Positions 34,987 through 43,756 of a stretch of 64,000 bases of DNA are shown here, piece after piece; the first letter of the stretch is position 1, and every line of letters starts with the position of its first letter. The notes beneath the pieces are model-generated. The model searched no databases. It was not told the DNA's origin and worked only from the letters and a program-made list of their open reading frames with translations. The stretch comes from JAGVUD01 sp052033935 (GTDB taxonomy: Bacteria; Armatimonadota; UBA5829; DSUL01), in NCBI GenBank assembly GCA_052033935.1, contig JBPOJE010000007.1, forward strand, positions 1 through 64,000, written 5' to 3'. Both the position numbers and the translations under genes were made by a program.

Positions 34987-37389
34987 ATGTACGCCCGGGT
35001 CGCCGTACTGACGGATCGCGGTGCCCTGTCGCAAGAGTACACGTACGAGCTTCCGCTGGATATGGCGCATGCCGTGCCTGGAGCCTGCGTCGTCGTCCCG
35101 TTTCAGACGATGGTGCGCTTGGGTTACATCGTGGAGCTTCTTGAAACGGCCGATGTGTCGCGCACACGCGCGATCATCGGCCGTTATGCTTCCGGGGATG
35201 TTCCGCCGGACAGAGTCGCCCTCGCTAACTGGATGGCCGAACGCTGGTTCTCGTCTGTCGGCTCGTGCTTGCGAATGATGACCCCTCCAGCAATGCGCGG
35301 TCGCATCGTGCGCAGGGTCACACTGGTGGATGGCCCCGGTAAGGCGGAGCCCAGGTGCGCTCCCGGCGCCCTGGCTGTTCTGGCGGCGGTGCGCGCTGGT
35401 GGCAGCGTGACGATGGACAGCCTGATCAGGCTGTTCGGGCGTGCGTCCGCCCAGAATGCCGTTGCGCGTCTCCGCAGGGATGGCTGGCTTCGCGACGAGT
35501 TCGATGTCGCTGTCACTGGCGCGCCGAGACGCGAGATTCTCTACTCTGTTTCTTCCGCCGCTGAGGCCGGGCGCTGGCTCGAAGAGAACCAGAAACGCAA
35601 GCCACGACAGGCGGCTGTGCTGCGGGAACTGCTGGGTGCCGAAGCGCCGATGTCTGCGTCTGAGCTGTCGCGTACGGGGGCGAACCCTCGCCCCGCTCTC
35701 AAGAGCCTCGTCCTTGCAGGAGTGGTGGCGACGGCTGATTCCGAAACCGCGCGGCGGCCAAAGGAGTTGGCTGCGCCCCGCTTGTCGCATGGCCTGACCG
35801 CGGATCAGGCGCGGGCGCTTTCGGAGATGCGCGAGGCGATGGATGCCCGGCAGTGCCGCGAGTTTCTGCTGTTCGGGGTGACGGCAAGCGGAAAGACCGA
35901 GGTCTATCTCCGCGCAATCAGCCATGCGCTCAAGGCGGGCAGGCGCGCGCTCGTGCTGGTTCCTGAGATAGCACTGACCGTGCATGCCGTGGCTCAGTTC
36001 CGTGCCTGGTTCGGCGGACGGCTTGCGGTGCTGCACAGCAGGCTTTCGGCGGGTGAGCGGGCGGATGAATGGCGGCGGATTCAGTCCGGGGAGGCGTCTG
36101 TTGTGGCCGGGCCCCGTTCGGCGGTGTTTGCGCCAATCAGTAATCTCGGGCTGATCGTGATGGATGAGGAGCATGAGGGGGCCTTCAAGCAGGACTCGGA
36201 CCCACGCTATCATGCCCGAGACATCTGCCGGCGGCTGTCGCAGGTTTTTTGTGCCCCGCTCGTTCTTGGCAGCGCCACTCCCGCGGTTGAGACGTACTAT
36301 TGTGCCCAGACCGGGCGCTCGATGCTCGTCAATCTGCCGGAGCGCGTGGACTCCCGCCCGATGCCGGAAGTGCGCATCGTTGACATGAGGGAATATGCGA
36401 AGGCAGGCACACTCACGGTTCTCAGCGACCCGCTTCGCGACGAGCTGCGCTCGACTGTCGCGCGCAAAGCGCAGGCTATTCTCTTTCTAAACAGGCGGGC
36501 GTTCGGGACCTTCGTACTGTGCCGTGAGTGCGGCCATGTCGTGAACTGCCCGCACTGCGCGGTCAGCGGCAAGCTGCATCGCACAGACAACAGCATCCGC
36601 TGCCATCACTGCGCGTGGCGCATTCCCGCTCCGGCGGTATGCCCGGAGTGCGGAAGCGTGAAGATCGCCAGCTTCGGAGTAGGAACGCAGAGAGTGGAAC
36701 AGGAATTGGCGGAGGTGATTCCCGGCGCCAGAATCCTGAGAATGGACCGCGACACCACGTCCGGGAAGGACTCGCTTGTCACTATTCTGGAAGCCTTCCG
36801 CTCACACGAAGCCGATGTCCTCATCGGCACCCAGATGGTCGCCAAGGGCCTCGACTTTCCGGGAGTGCTCCTGGTGGGTGTGGTGAACGCTGATACGGGC
36901 CTGCATATGCCGGACTTCCGCGCGGCGGAGCGGGGTTTCCAACTGCTGACGCAGGTCGCCGGACGGGCCGGAAGAGGGCAGAGGCCCGGGCGCGTCCTGC
37001 TGCAGACCTTCCAGCCGGAACACTACGCGATACAGGCGGCATCCGTGCACGACTTCAAGCGTTTCTACGAGGCGGAACTGCCTGCCCGCAAGGAACTCTC
37101 CTGGCCGCCCTTCGCTACGCTTGCCCGTATCCTCGTACAGTGCGCGGCCCTCCACGAATGCCAGCAGCTTGCCGAAGCAACGGCAGCATCTCTCAGGGCG
37201 CACGATTCTGAGGTGGAAGTCCTCGGGCCGTCTCCAGCCCCCATCGAGCGCCTTAAGGGGCGCTATCGGTGGCACCTGGTGCTGCGCGCCGCAAAGCGAT
37301 CGGATATTCTCGCGCTGCTCGCGGCTACCGGCGCGAGGCAGTGGCGTCCGGAGATCACAGTTGATGTCGATCCCGTCAGCCTCATCTGA
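34987..37389 (+). CDS. priA: Primosomal protein N' (replication restart helicase)
   Basis: An 800-aa PriA, which reloads the replisome at stalled forks. The N-terminal 3'-DNA-binding domain spans about 1-100 and a winged helix follows. Walker A is GVTASGKTEVYL (near residue 297) and Walker B DEEH is near 391. Zinc-binding cysteines run from CRECGHVVNCPHC (near 513) to CPECG (near 553). GTQMVAKGLDFPGV and QVAGRAGRGQRPG are helicase motifs V and VI. It begins on the base after the metK stop. Confidence 0.95.
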   Translation: MYARVAVLTDRGALSQEYTYELPLDMAHAVPGACVVVPFQTMVRLGYIVELLETADVSRTRAIIGRYASGDVPPDRVALANWMAERWFSSVGSCLRMMTPPAMRGRIVRRVTLVDGPGKAEPRCAPGALAVLAAVRAGGSVTMDSLIRLFGRASAQNAVARLRRDGWLRDEFDVAVTGAPRREILYSVSSAAEAGRWLEENQKRKPRQAAVLRELLGAEAPMSASELSRTGANPRPALKSLVLAGVVATADSETARRPKELAAPRLSHGLTADQARALSEMREAMDARQCREFLLFGVTASGKTEVYLRAISHALKAGRRALVLVPEIALTVHAVAQFRAWFGGRLAVLHSRLSAGERADEWRRIQSGEASVVAGPRSAVFAPISNLGLIVMDEEHEGAFKQDSDPRYHARDICRRLSQVFCAPLVLGSATPAVETYYCAQTGRSMLVNLPERVDSRPMPEVRIVDMREYAKAGTLTVLSDPLRDELRSTVARKAQAILFLNRRAFGTFVLCRECGHVVNCPHCAVSGKLHRTDNSIRCHHCAWRIPAPAVCPECGSVKIASFGVGTQRVEQELAEVIPGARILRMDRDTTSGKDSLVTILEAFRSHEADVLIGTQMVAKGLDFPGVLLVGVVNADTGLHMPDFRAAERGFQLLTQVAGRAGRGQRPGRVLLQTFQPEHYAIQAASVHDFKRFYEAELPARKELSWPPFATLARILVQCAALHECQQLAEATAASLRAHDSEVEVLGPSPAPIERLKGRYRWHLVLRAAKRSDILALLAATGARQWRPEITVDVDPVSLI

Positions 37390-37412
37390 TGGGTTGTTGC
37401 TGAAGAGGTACG

Positions 37413-37426
37413 ATTGTGGCCACAAT
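37413..37426. repeat. 14-bp perfect palindrome between priA and def
   Basis: ATTGTGGCCACAAT lies in the 49-bp gap between priA and def, ending 12 bp before the def start. It could be an operator or chance; no -10/-35 pair is clear around it. Confidence 0.35.
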
Positions 37427-37438
37427 GACTGAGCAGAG

Positions 37439-37921
37439 ATGATCAGACAGCGCGAGGTACTCGTATATGGTGACCGCCGCCTGAAAGAGCGTGCGGAAGA
37501 GGTGACGTATCCGGCTGAATGCGCGGAGCTGATAGCGCGCATGCGCCGCCTGATGGAGGAGTTCGGTGGCGCGGGGCTTGCGGCGATCCAGATCGGCGAT
37601 CCGCGGCGCGTCATCGTCTGGAATGTCAGCGAGAGTTCGGGAGTCCTCATAAACCCGGTTCTGACGCCGGGCGGCGAGGAGGAAGCTGGGCCGGAAGGGT
37701 GCCTGAGTGTTCCGGGCATGGCAGGGAAGGTTGTGCGTCCGTCAAAGGTGACCGCCGAAGGATTGGACGAGAACGGCGCACGGGTGAAGTTTGAGGCGGA
37801 GGGAATGCTGGCAAGAGTGCTTCAACACGAGGTGGACCATCTCGATGGCGTGCTGTTTATTGACCGGGTTACACCCGGCACTCTGAAGCCCATGCCGCTA
37901 GACCTTATAGTGGGGATGTAG
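37439..37921 (+). CDS. def: Peptide deformylase
   Basis: A 160-aa Fe2+-type metalloenzyme that removes the formyl group from new proteins. All three motifs are intact: GAGLAAIQ (motif I), EGCLS with the metal Cys (motif II) and QHEVDHLDG with two metal His and the catalytic Glu (motif III). It is followed 12 bp later by fmt, the common pairing for the formylation/deformylation cycle. Confidence 0.95.
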   Translation: MIRQREVLVYGDRRLKERAEEVTYPAECAELIARMRRLMEEFGGAGLAAIQIGDPRRVIVWNVSESSGVLINPVLTPGGEEEAGPEGCLSVPGMAGKVVRPSKVTAEGLDENGARVKFEAEGMLARVLQHEVDHLDGVLFIDRVTPGTLKPMPLDLIVGM

Positions 37922-37933
37922 GAGCAGGCAAAC

Positions 37934-38896
37934 ATGCGAGTCGTGTTCATGGGCACGCCGGAGTTCGGGTCCACTATTCTCAATGCTCTTCTCAGCAGTT
38001 CCCACGATGTTTTGGGTGTCGTAACACGCCCCGACAGGCCTCGGGGCCGCGGGCGGCGAATGGAGTCTTCGCCTGTTGCCGTTCTGGCGGCCTCTCGCTC
38101 GCTTCCCCTCATTCAGCCGCGCTCCCGCAGCGACGGTGTGTTCCTCTCCCAGATGAAAGCGTGGGCGCCGGAGGCGGCCGTTGTTGCGGCGTTCGGGCTG
38201 CTTCTGCCGCAGGAGATTCTGGCGGTCGCGCCAAAGGGGAACATCAATGTGCACGCCAGCCTGCTGCCGAAGTATCGCGGTGCGGCGCCTGTGCAGGATG
38301 CCATTATCAGGGGAGAGTCAATCACGGGCGTTACGACGATGATGATGGACGAAGGTCTAGACACGGGTGACGTACTGCTTCGCCGCGAAACGCCTATCGG
38401 GGCGGCAATGACGGCGGGTGAACTCGAAGAGCAACTGGCGCGCATCGGGGCCGATCTGTTACTGGAGACGCTGGACGGGCTGGAGTCGGGAATGGTGCGT
38501 CCGGAGCCGCAGGATTCCGCCGCCGCAACCTACTCGATGGCCCTCCGGCCAAACGACGGCGACATTCTCTGGAACCAGACAGCGTTCGAAACCCATAACA
38601 GAATCAGGGGGTGTACGCCGCGGCCGGGCGCAAGGCTGTATTTCGGCGGGCAACCTGTTAGTATATGGAAGGCGAGAGTTGACGGCTGCGCTCAGGCGCA
38701 GTGCGCGGGCCTGGCGCCGGGAACAGTGCTCGAGTGCTCAAAGAGCGGCCTCCGGGTCGTTTGCGGGTCGCAGACTGTTTTGCAGGTTATCGAGGTGCAG
38801 CCCGCAGGACGTCAGCGGATGCCTGCGGCGGACTGGGCACGGGGAGCACATATGCAGGGCAGCCAGAGCCGGTTCGATACGGCGCGAGCAGGGTGA
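37934..38896 (+). CDS. fmt: Methionyl-tRNA formyltransferase
   Basis: A 320-aa enzyme that formylates initiator Met-tRNA using 10-formyl-THF. The N-terminus VVFMGTPEFGSTILNALL and the catalytic signature NVHASLLPKYRGAAPVQDAI (Asn and His) are clear. The metal-independent Asp motif is in EGLDTGDVLLR. A C-terminal OB-like domain follows (about 205-315). The gene is in the metK-priA-def-fmt run, downstream of def. Confidence 0.95.
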   Translation: MRVVFMGTPEFGSTILNALLSSSHDVLGVVTRPDRPRGRGRRMESSPVAVLAASRSLPLIQPRSRSDGVFLSQMKAWAPEAAVVAAFGLLLPQEILAVAPKGNINVHASLLPKYRGAAPVQDAIIRGESITGVTTMMMDEGLDTGDVLLRRETPIGAAMTAGELEEQLARIGADLLLETLDGLESGMVRPEPQDSAAATYSMALRPNDGDILWNQTAFETHNRIRGCTPRPGARLYFGGQPVSIWKARVDGCAQAQCAGLAPGTVLECSKSGLRVVCGSQTVLQVIEVQPAGRQRMPAADWARGAHMQGSQSRFDTARAG

Positions 38897-38927
38897 GGGG
38901 AGCGATAGCAGCGGAGAGGCGACAGAG

Positions 38928-40118
38928 TTGAGCCAAAACGAACCCACAGAATCGTATATCGAGCGCCTTCAAGAGCTCGAACGCACCGTCCAGGAGCTTC
39001 AGAGCAAGATCGCGCGGCTCGACCGGGAGAAGGCGATCTTTTCGGCAAAGAGCCGCCTGTATGCGGATGAGCTAAACCGCTCGCACCGGCGCGAGATCGC
39101 GCAGGAGAGCCTCGTTGCTGAGCTTGTCGAGCGGCAGCACGAGCTGAATGTGATGCTGAACCGATCGAATGTGATGCTGTCACGCGCTCACGAGGCGACG
39201 GCGATGCTGTCTGTCGAATTCGGCGAGCTTGCCCGCGCCCTGCCGGAGCCACTCGCGCTGGACGCCGAAGCTCCGGAGATAGGGCAGATTGAAGACAGGC
39301 TCCAGCGCATCAACAGCCTTTTCAAGAAGACGGGAAGTCTGTCGGCGGAGATCGCCGAAACGTTGCACAGGAATGCTGCCTCCGCGGATGTCGCGGAAAG
39401 TCCACCCGTTGCTTCGCCGCAGGCTAAGGAAGCCGCTGCGCCGCGTGCCGAAGGCGGGGAGAAGCCTGCCGCGGCGAGACGTGCTCCGGCCGATGCCGAG
39501 CCTGAGAGCCCTGCCCGACCGATGTCACCGCCGGAGCCGGAGGCCCCGGCCGAAGCTCGTGTGGAAGTGACGGCAGAGCTTGCGGCGACCGCGCCGTCGA
39601 AATCGGAGACCTCCACTGAAGAGGTTACTGCCTCCGTCGAGGCAGTTCAGAAGGAGATTCCGCTGCGTGAGGAGCCTGAGCCGGAGAAGCCGGATGCGGC
39701 TGCCGGGGCGGACATCAGCCAGTCCGCGGAAGCGCCCGCGCCCGAACCCCGTCCTGATCCCTCCCCCGCCGCCGAGTCGTCACGCGATGATGGTCAGCGC
39801 GATGCCGGAGTCGAAGAGCAGACAGTGGGGCCTGCGAAGGCCGTTGTGCCCGAGCCTGTTTCATTGGAGCAGGCAGAGGCCACGATTGCCGTGACTTCGA
39901 AGGCGGGTGATGTGGTTGAAGGCGGGAGACGCACCACGGAACTGTTCAACAGGCCGCGCGCAACTCCCGTGCCGTCCCTCGACGATCTGAGGATTGACGA
40001 GGATATCAGCCAGGACGTCCTGGATTCGATGATCAAGGAACTGGAGGAGGCCGAGAATCTGCCCCCCGATCAGCCGGTTTCGCTTATCGGCCGCATCCGG
40101 CACAGGATCTTCCGCTGA
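38928..40118 (+). CDS. Coiled-coil protein with long acidic Pro/Ala linker
   Basis: I do not recognise the family. The 396-aa product has a strong N-terminal coiled coil (about 5-100, for example YIERLQELERTVQELQSKIA). A low-complexity linker rich in Ala, Pro and Glu (about 150-330) follows. The short conserved-looking C-terminus has IDEDISQDVLDSMIKELEEA and a basic end. There is no signal peptide. TTG 38928 has GCGGAGAGG upstream. It ends the metK-fmt run, 31 bp after fmt. The layout suggests a scaffold or cell-division/envelope-associated protein, but this is inference. Confidence 0.6.
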   Translation: MSQNEPTESYIERLQELERTVQELQSKIARLDREKAIFSAKSRLYADELNRSHRREIAQESLVAELVERQHELNVMLNRSNVMLSRAHEATAMLSVEFGELARALPEPLALDAEAPEIGQIEDRLQRINSLFKKTGSLSAEIAETLHRNAASADVAESPPVASPQAKEAAAPRAEGGEKPAAARRAPADAEPESPARPMSPPEPEAPAEARVEVTAELAATAPSKSETSTEEVTASVEAVQKEIPLREEPEPEKPDAAAGADISQSAEAPAPEPRPDPSPAAESSRDDGQRDAGVEEQTVGPAKAVVPEPVSLEQAEATIAVTSKAGDVVEGGRRTTELFNRPRATPVPSLDDLRIDEDISQDVLDSMIKELEEAENLPPDQPVSLIGRIRHRIFR

Positions 40119-40139
40119 GAGCGCCCGGCGCGAAGCTGA

Positions 40140-40337
40140 TTACCACCATCTCCAGTAGATAGCCAGTGCGGCGAACGCGAGGACGAGCAGGGTTGCCACA
40201 GCCCTGCGGATGGCAGTCCGGCGGCGGGCGCGGAGTTCGTCCGGCATCCAGTAGTCGGAATCGTACTCGTTGATTTCGTTGACGCCGTAGATGTCTTCCT
40301 CGTCCGGAAGCGGCTCGTCGCTGTGCTGAATGTTCAC
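40140..40337 (-). CDS. Small tail-anchored membrane protein
   Basis: A 65-aa protein with an acidic N-terminal half (DEPLPDEEDIYGVNEINEYD), a basic stretch (RARRRTAIRR) and a single C-terminal transmembrane helix (AVATLLVLAFAALAIYWRWW). GTG 40337 is the only start. The topology suggests a tail-anchored cytoplasmic-side protein. It is convergent with the coiled-coil gene and divergent from the RqcH-like gene. Function unknown. Confidence 0.55.
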   Translation of the reverse strand: MNIQHSDEPLPDEEDIYGVNEINEYDSDYWMPDELRARRRTAIRRAVATLLVLAFAALAIYWRWW

Positions 40338-40369
40338 CCGGTACCTCTGATGTGCCTCGGCCTCTGTGG

Positions 40370-40375
40370 TATATT
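40370..40375 (+). promoter_or_regulatory. -10 box of the RqcH-like gene
   Basis: TATATT ends 9 bp before the ATG at 40385, with CTGATG 17 bp upstream as a weak -35 box. Transcription would begin at or next to the ATG, so the mRNA may be leaderless. No ribosome-binding site is visible. Confidence 0.45.
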
Positions 40376-40384
40376 GTCGCAGAG

Positions 40385-42076
40385 ATGATCTACGACGCCT
40401 TCACGCTGGCGGCCTGCGCCGCAGAAATGCGCGCCGCGTTGTCCGGGCTTATTGTACACCAAGTTCGCCAGCCTGATACACTCTCCATCTGTCTCGTCTG
40501 CCGCACAAGGAACCGCGAAGCACGGGCGCTCCTGAGCGCCGACGCCCGCTTCGCCCGCGCTCACCTTACGGTCTCACGCCCTTCGAGCCCCCCCACCCCT
40601 CCGGGTTTCTGCCAGCTTCTCCGCAAGCACCTCAAGGGCACGCGGGTGGAGGATGTGCGGCAGATTGGACTCGACCGCATCCTGCGCATTGACTTTTGGC
40701 CGCACGAGGGCGAAGGCATAGCCCTGATCCACGAGATAATGGGCCGTCACTCAAACATCATTCTGCTGAACGAAGGCGGCAGGGTTCTGGGAGCCGCCAA
40801 GGTGGTTGGCCGGAGTATCAGCCGCACGCGTCAGGTGTTGCCGGGGCAGCCGTATCAGCCGCCCCCCGCGCCAAAGCTTGACCCCCGTGAAGTGACCGCG
40901 GAGCAGTTCCTGTCACTGCGCCTAGAAGACGCTGACGCCGATGCAGCGAGATGGCTTGCGGCCACGTTCGCAGGCATCAGTCCCATTCTGGGTGCCGAAA
41001 TCGTGAGCCGGGCGGATTCACAGCGTCCGCAGGCTTTGTACGAGAGCCTGTGCCGGCTTCTCGGCATTTGGGAACGCGGGGAGTTTCACCCCGTCTTGTT
41101 GAGTTGGCCCGAGAGGCGCTGCGAGGAGGTGTACCCGCTGCCGCTGCAGCATTTGCCCGCCTCCATCCAGCATCCCCGACCGGCTGTGTCCGAGGCGCTT
41201 GACGCTACCGTGCGCGCCGAGATCTCCCTCGGAGAGATCGAGAGCCTGAGGGCTGAGCTTCTGAAGTTCGTGAGTCGCGGCCTTGACAAGCTCAACCGCG
41301 AATCAGGCGAACTGCTTGATGTGCTCGCCCATCCCGCCCGCGCGGACGATCTCCGCAAGACCGGTCAGATTCTCTCAGCGAACTTCCGTGACATACCAGC
41401 GGGTGCGTCGAGCGTTACTCTTCCCGATCTGTTCGATCCGGACATGAAGCCGGTTACAATTTCCCTTGCCCCCGAGCTCTCGCCGCGGGACAACGTTGAG
41501 CGCACTTTCCGCCTTGCGCGCAAGGCCGAAGACCGCATCATGGCTGCGCGCAGGCGTCTTCCGGAGATTGCCGCGAGCATTGAGCGCCTTGAGCAGGCAT
41601 CCGCGGTGGCGGCAAACGTGCAGTCGGCCGGTGATCTGAAAGCCCTGCGGTCGGCACTCCAGACGGCGCGGCTTATCAGTCCGGCTTCCTCCGGAGCGGC
41701 GCCGCCCGAGGAGCGGTCCTTCGGCGGACGTCGGATCCGCACGTTTACGTCCCGGGACGGCCTGCAGATTCTGATGGGGGAGAACGCCGAGGCAAACGAC
41801 TACCTGACGGCTCGCGTGGCTGGCGCCAACGACGTATGGCTTCATGCGCGGGGGGTGAAGGGGGCGCACGTGGTTATCCGGACGGCGGGTGTAAAGAACG
41901 TCCCGCCGGGGACCTTGCGAGAGGCGGCGCGCATCGCCGCCGACAACTCAGACGCGAAGCACTCGTCCTATGTGCCTGTGGACTGGACTCTGAGGAAGTT
42001 CGTGAGGAAGCCGAAAAAATCCGCACCCGGACTGGCGGCTTACACTCACGAAAAGACAATTCACGTTACTCGCTGA
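40385..42076 (+). CDS. rqcH: NFACT-family protein (RqcH/fibronectin-binding-like)
   Basis: A 563-aa protein of the NEMF/RqcH family, which binds obstructed 50S subunits and directs C-terminal alanine tailing in ribosome rescue. It has NFACT-N (about 1-200), with the Asp-Arg pair in GLDRILRIDF used for tRNA handling. A coiled-coil middle (about 270-430) follows. The C-terminal NFACT-R domain is seen in GLQILMGENAEANDYLT and NDVWLHARGVKGAHVVIR. ATG 40385 follows a -10 box closely. The 3' end overlaps the convergent BON gene by 11 bp. Confidence 0.88.
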   Translation: MIYDAFTLAACAAEMRAALSGLIVHQVRQPDTLSICLVCRTRNREARALLSADARFARAHLTVSRPSSPPTPPGFCQLLRKHLKGTRVEDVRQIGLDRILRIDFWPHEGEGIALIHEIMGRHSNIILLNEGGRVLGAAKVVGRSISRTRQVLPGQPYQPPPAPKLDPREVTAEQFLSLRLEDADADAARWLAATFAGISPILGAEIVSRADSQRPQALYESLCRLLGIWERGEFHPVLLSWPERRCEEVYPLPLQHLPASIQHPRPAVSEALDATVRAEISLGEIESLRAELLKFVSRGLDKLNRESGELLDVLAHPARADDLRKTGQILSANFRDIPAGASSVTLPDLFDPDMKPVTISLAPELSPRDNVERTFRLARKAEDRIMAARRRLPEIAASIERLEQASAVAANVQSAGDLKALRSALQTARLISPASSGAAPPEERSFGGRRIRTFTSRDGLQILMGENAEANDYLTARVAGANDVWLHARGVKGAHVVIRTAGVKNVPPGTLREAARIAADNSDAKHSSYVPVDWTLRKFVRKPKKSAPGLAAYTHEKTIHVTR

Positions 42077-42338
42077 GTGACCGCCCCGCCTTCGGGCGTT
42101 CTTTTGGGAATTCGACTTCCAGCACCACGTCGCGGATGCCCGGCCGGGAGCGGAGAATACGGTGGATGATGAGCATCTCTGCTTCGAGATCGCACTCCCG
42201 GCCCAGCAACGGCTTTACCTGCCCTCGCAGATAGACGACACCGTGCATTGCGTTCACCTGAAGAGAGGTGACGTCTATGTGACGCCGGACAATTTCCCTC
42301 CGAACCATCTTTGTGGTCGCAGCATCCTCAGCAGGCAT
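42066..42338 (-). CDS. BON-domain-like small protein
   Basis: A 90-aa cytosolic-looking protein with a BON-like pattern: helix VRREIVRRHIDVTSLQVNAM, strand pair GVVYLRGQVKPL, then helix and strand ending GIRDVVLEVEFP. BON domains bind lipid or other ligands. No signal peptide is seen, unlike secreted OsmY-type proteins. ATG 42338 with GAGGGG 7 nt upstream is preferred over GTG 42353. Function unknown. Confidence 0.6.
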   Translation of the reverse strand: MPAEDAATTKMVRREIVRRHIDVTSLQVNAMHGVVYLRGQVKPLLGRECDLEAEMLIIHRILRSRPGIRDVVLEVEFPKERPKAGRSLSE

Positions 42339-42424
42339 GTCGGTTCCCCTCACCCCTATTCTACCTTGTATCCGTCATGTATCCGTGAAGGTATGACCCA
42401 TCACGGACACAGAGCCTTGTACCC

Positions 42425-42616
42425 TCAGTTTCGCTTGCTGTAATCGGGACAATCTATCGCATTTGGGCGCTGGGGGCGGTGGCAGGCGTCGTTATAGTCG
42501 AACCTGCAGCCATCGTAGAGATACCTCGGCATCCCCAGCCGCGCCCTGAACACTCGCCACATTCTGAGCAGTCTTCTTCGAATCTTCAGACTGTTCCTGC
42601 TTTCCCGGAGTTTCAA
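42425..42616 (-). CDS. Small cysteine-containing protein, possible third gene of XRE/ImmA unit
   Basis: A 63-aa frame starts at TTG 42616, overlapping the ImmA-like stop as TTGA. The N-terminus is basic. The C-terminal half has three Cys with aromatic residues and Pro (YDGCRFDYNDACHRPQ, then IDCPDYSK), which I recall from small uncharacterised bacterial proteins with CxRPxRP...CPDY patterns. It may bind metal. Its position behind the XRE and ImmA-like genes suggests a common transcript. Confidence 0.45.
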   Translation of the reverse strand: MKLRESRNSLKIRRRLLRMWRVFRARLGMPRYLYDGCRFDYNDACHRPQRPNAIDCPDYSKRN

Positions 42617-43186
42617 TAGTAGCGCCTGGCACCGCCCTGCCGCTTGTGTTGAAGGCCAAGCTCCCTGAGACGCAGGCGCATCGCGGTCATGGAAACCCCG
42701 AAGCGGGCAGATAGGACTCGCGACTTGTCGTGATCCTGAGGATGCCGCAACTCGGCCGCCTGCCTTCGCAGTTCCTGTTCGGGCATCATCACGTACACCG
42801 CAAACTGCATAGCCAGCTGTTCTTCGGCGACGGGCGCAAGCCTGGTCGGGAACCGCGGGTTGGATCTCAGAATCTCAAACAGCTCATGCCACAAAACCAG
42901 CCCCAGGAGACCGGCGTGGTGGCGCGAATGGGAAATGCGGTAGAGATTGCCATAGCGAATCCATACCGCCCGCACCCCTCGGGGCAAGATCGTCAGTCTC
43001 CATCTTTATGCCGAAGAGCGGCAGATACAGGCGTGGATCCCGCGGGAATTCCGACAGGCCGAACGTCTCGCAGAAACGCTCCGCAAACCTCTCGATGTTT
43101 GATGCCCCGACGCACGCATACTTCGATACGAACCGCCCGAACAGCGTATCGAGTTCGTCAGCATTGCTTGCGAGTGGCCGCTGCAT
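42613..43186 (-). pseudogene. ImmA/IrrE-like metallopeptidase, one frameshift
   Basis: The first frame (ATG 43186) gives an ImmA/IrrE-type N-terminus through LYLPLFGIKMETDDLAPRG. The family sequence then continues in the next frame as VRAVWIRYGNLYRISHSRHH and LVLWHELFEILRSN to the stop at 42613. Removing one base at a 4-nt run near 42975-42984 joins them into a protein of about 190 aa. The zinc motif reads H-E-L-F-E instead of H-E-x-x-H, so the second zinc His is absent. With the XRE repressor gene 29 bp upstream, this looks like a repressor/antirepressor-protease pair. The shift may be real or a read error. Confidence 0.68.
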
Positions 43187-43215
43187 GGTTCAGGGACGTC
43201 CCTGCCCGGAACGTG

Positions 43216-43623
43216 CTAGAGGAGGTCCTCCGGCAGAATGCGAAGGCCCTCCGCACGCTCGTATAGCCGCACGATCAAGAGCTTGGCTTCCGCGGGCAGG
43301 CCTCCCATAGCATCGGATCCCGCCCGGAACGAGGGATCTCGCATGACGTAATCGAACGCCCGCTCGATGCGAGATTCGCGGGACTCGGCGTCTGTTCCGC
43401 TGATAGCCGGTGCAGGCAAAAGGTCTGCCTTGACGAGAAGCTCATCAACGCGAACGTGGTACACTCTGGCGAGCCTAGACAGCACTTTGGCGGACGCGTT
43501 GCGCTGTCCGTACTCTATCTGGTAGAGATAAGGCGCGGATATGCCGGCCTCCCGGGCTGCTTGCGCGACACTCAGGCCCGCCTTCTCTCTCTCCGATTTG
43601 AGATAGTCCGATATACCGCTCAT
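43216..43623 (-). CDS. XRE-family transcriptional regulator
   Basis: A 135-aa cytosolic repressor with an N-terminal helix-turn-helix (about residues 5-62: SVAQAAREAGISAPYLYQIE contains the recognition helix). A short C-terminal helical region follows. Such XRE proteins pair with ImmA/IrrE proteases that cut or remove them under stress, and an ImmA-like gene follows here. ATG 43623 is preceded by a perfect promoter at 43668-43696. It probably autoregulates and may affect the back-to-back bioY promoter. Confidence 0.85.
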   Translation of the reverse strand: MSGISDYLKSEREKAGLSVAQAAREAGISAPYLYQIEYGQRNASAKVLSRLARVYHVRVDELLVKADLLPAPAISGTDAESRESRIERAFDYVMRDPSFRAGSDAMGGLPAEAKLLIVRLYERAEGLRILPEDLL

Positions 43624-43667
43624 CGCTGTTCGCTTGCCAAATGCCTTCGAGCTTTATACAATGGCAT

Positions 43668-43696
43668 AGTATATCGGGCGAACAGGTGTTTGTCAA
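43668..43696 (-). promoter_or_regulatory. Promoter of the XRE/ImmA operon
   Basis: Minus-strand TTGACA (43691-43696) and TATACT (43668-43673) are exactly 17 bp apart. Its -35 box lies 14 bp from the bioY -35 box on the other strand. Confidence 0.75.
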
Positions 43697-43710
43697 TGTC
43701 CGGCGCGGAT

Positions 43711-43740
43711 TTGACATCGGACCTCGGCGCCGACTATAAG
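43711..43740 (+). promoter_or_regulatory. Promoter of bioY
   Basis: TTGACA (43711-43716) and TATAAG (43735-43740) are 18 bp apart. The start would fall around 43747, leaving a leader of only about 10 nt. No biotin riboswitch-like structure fits in that space. Confidence 0.72.
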
Positions 43741-43756
43741 TCTGTGGAGAGACACC

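Noticed and set aside
33985..36213. 742-codon open frame on the minus strand
   Set aside because: It lies antisense to metK and priA, both of which carry full family motifs. The translated sequence is Arg/His-rich and low-quality, as expected for a GC-rich shadow frame.
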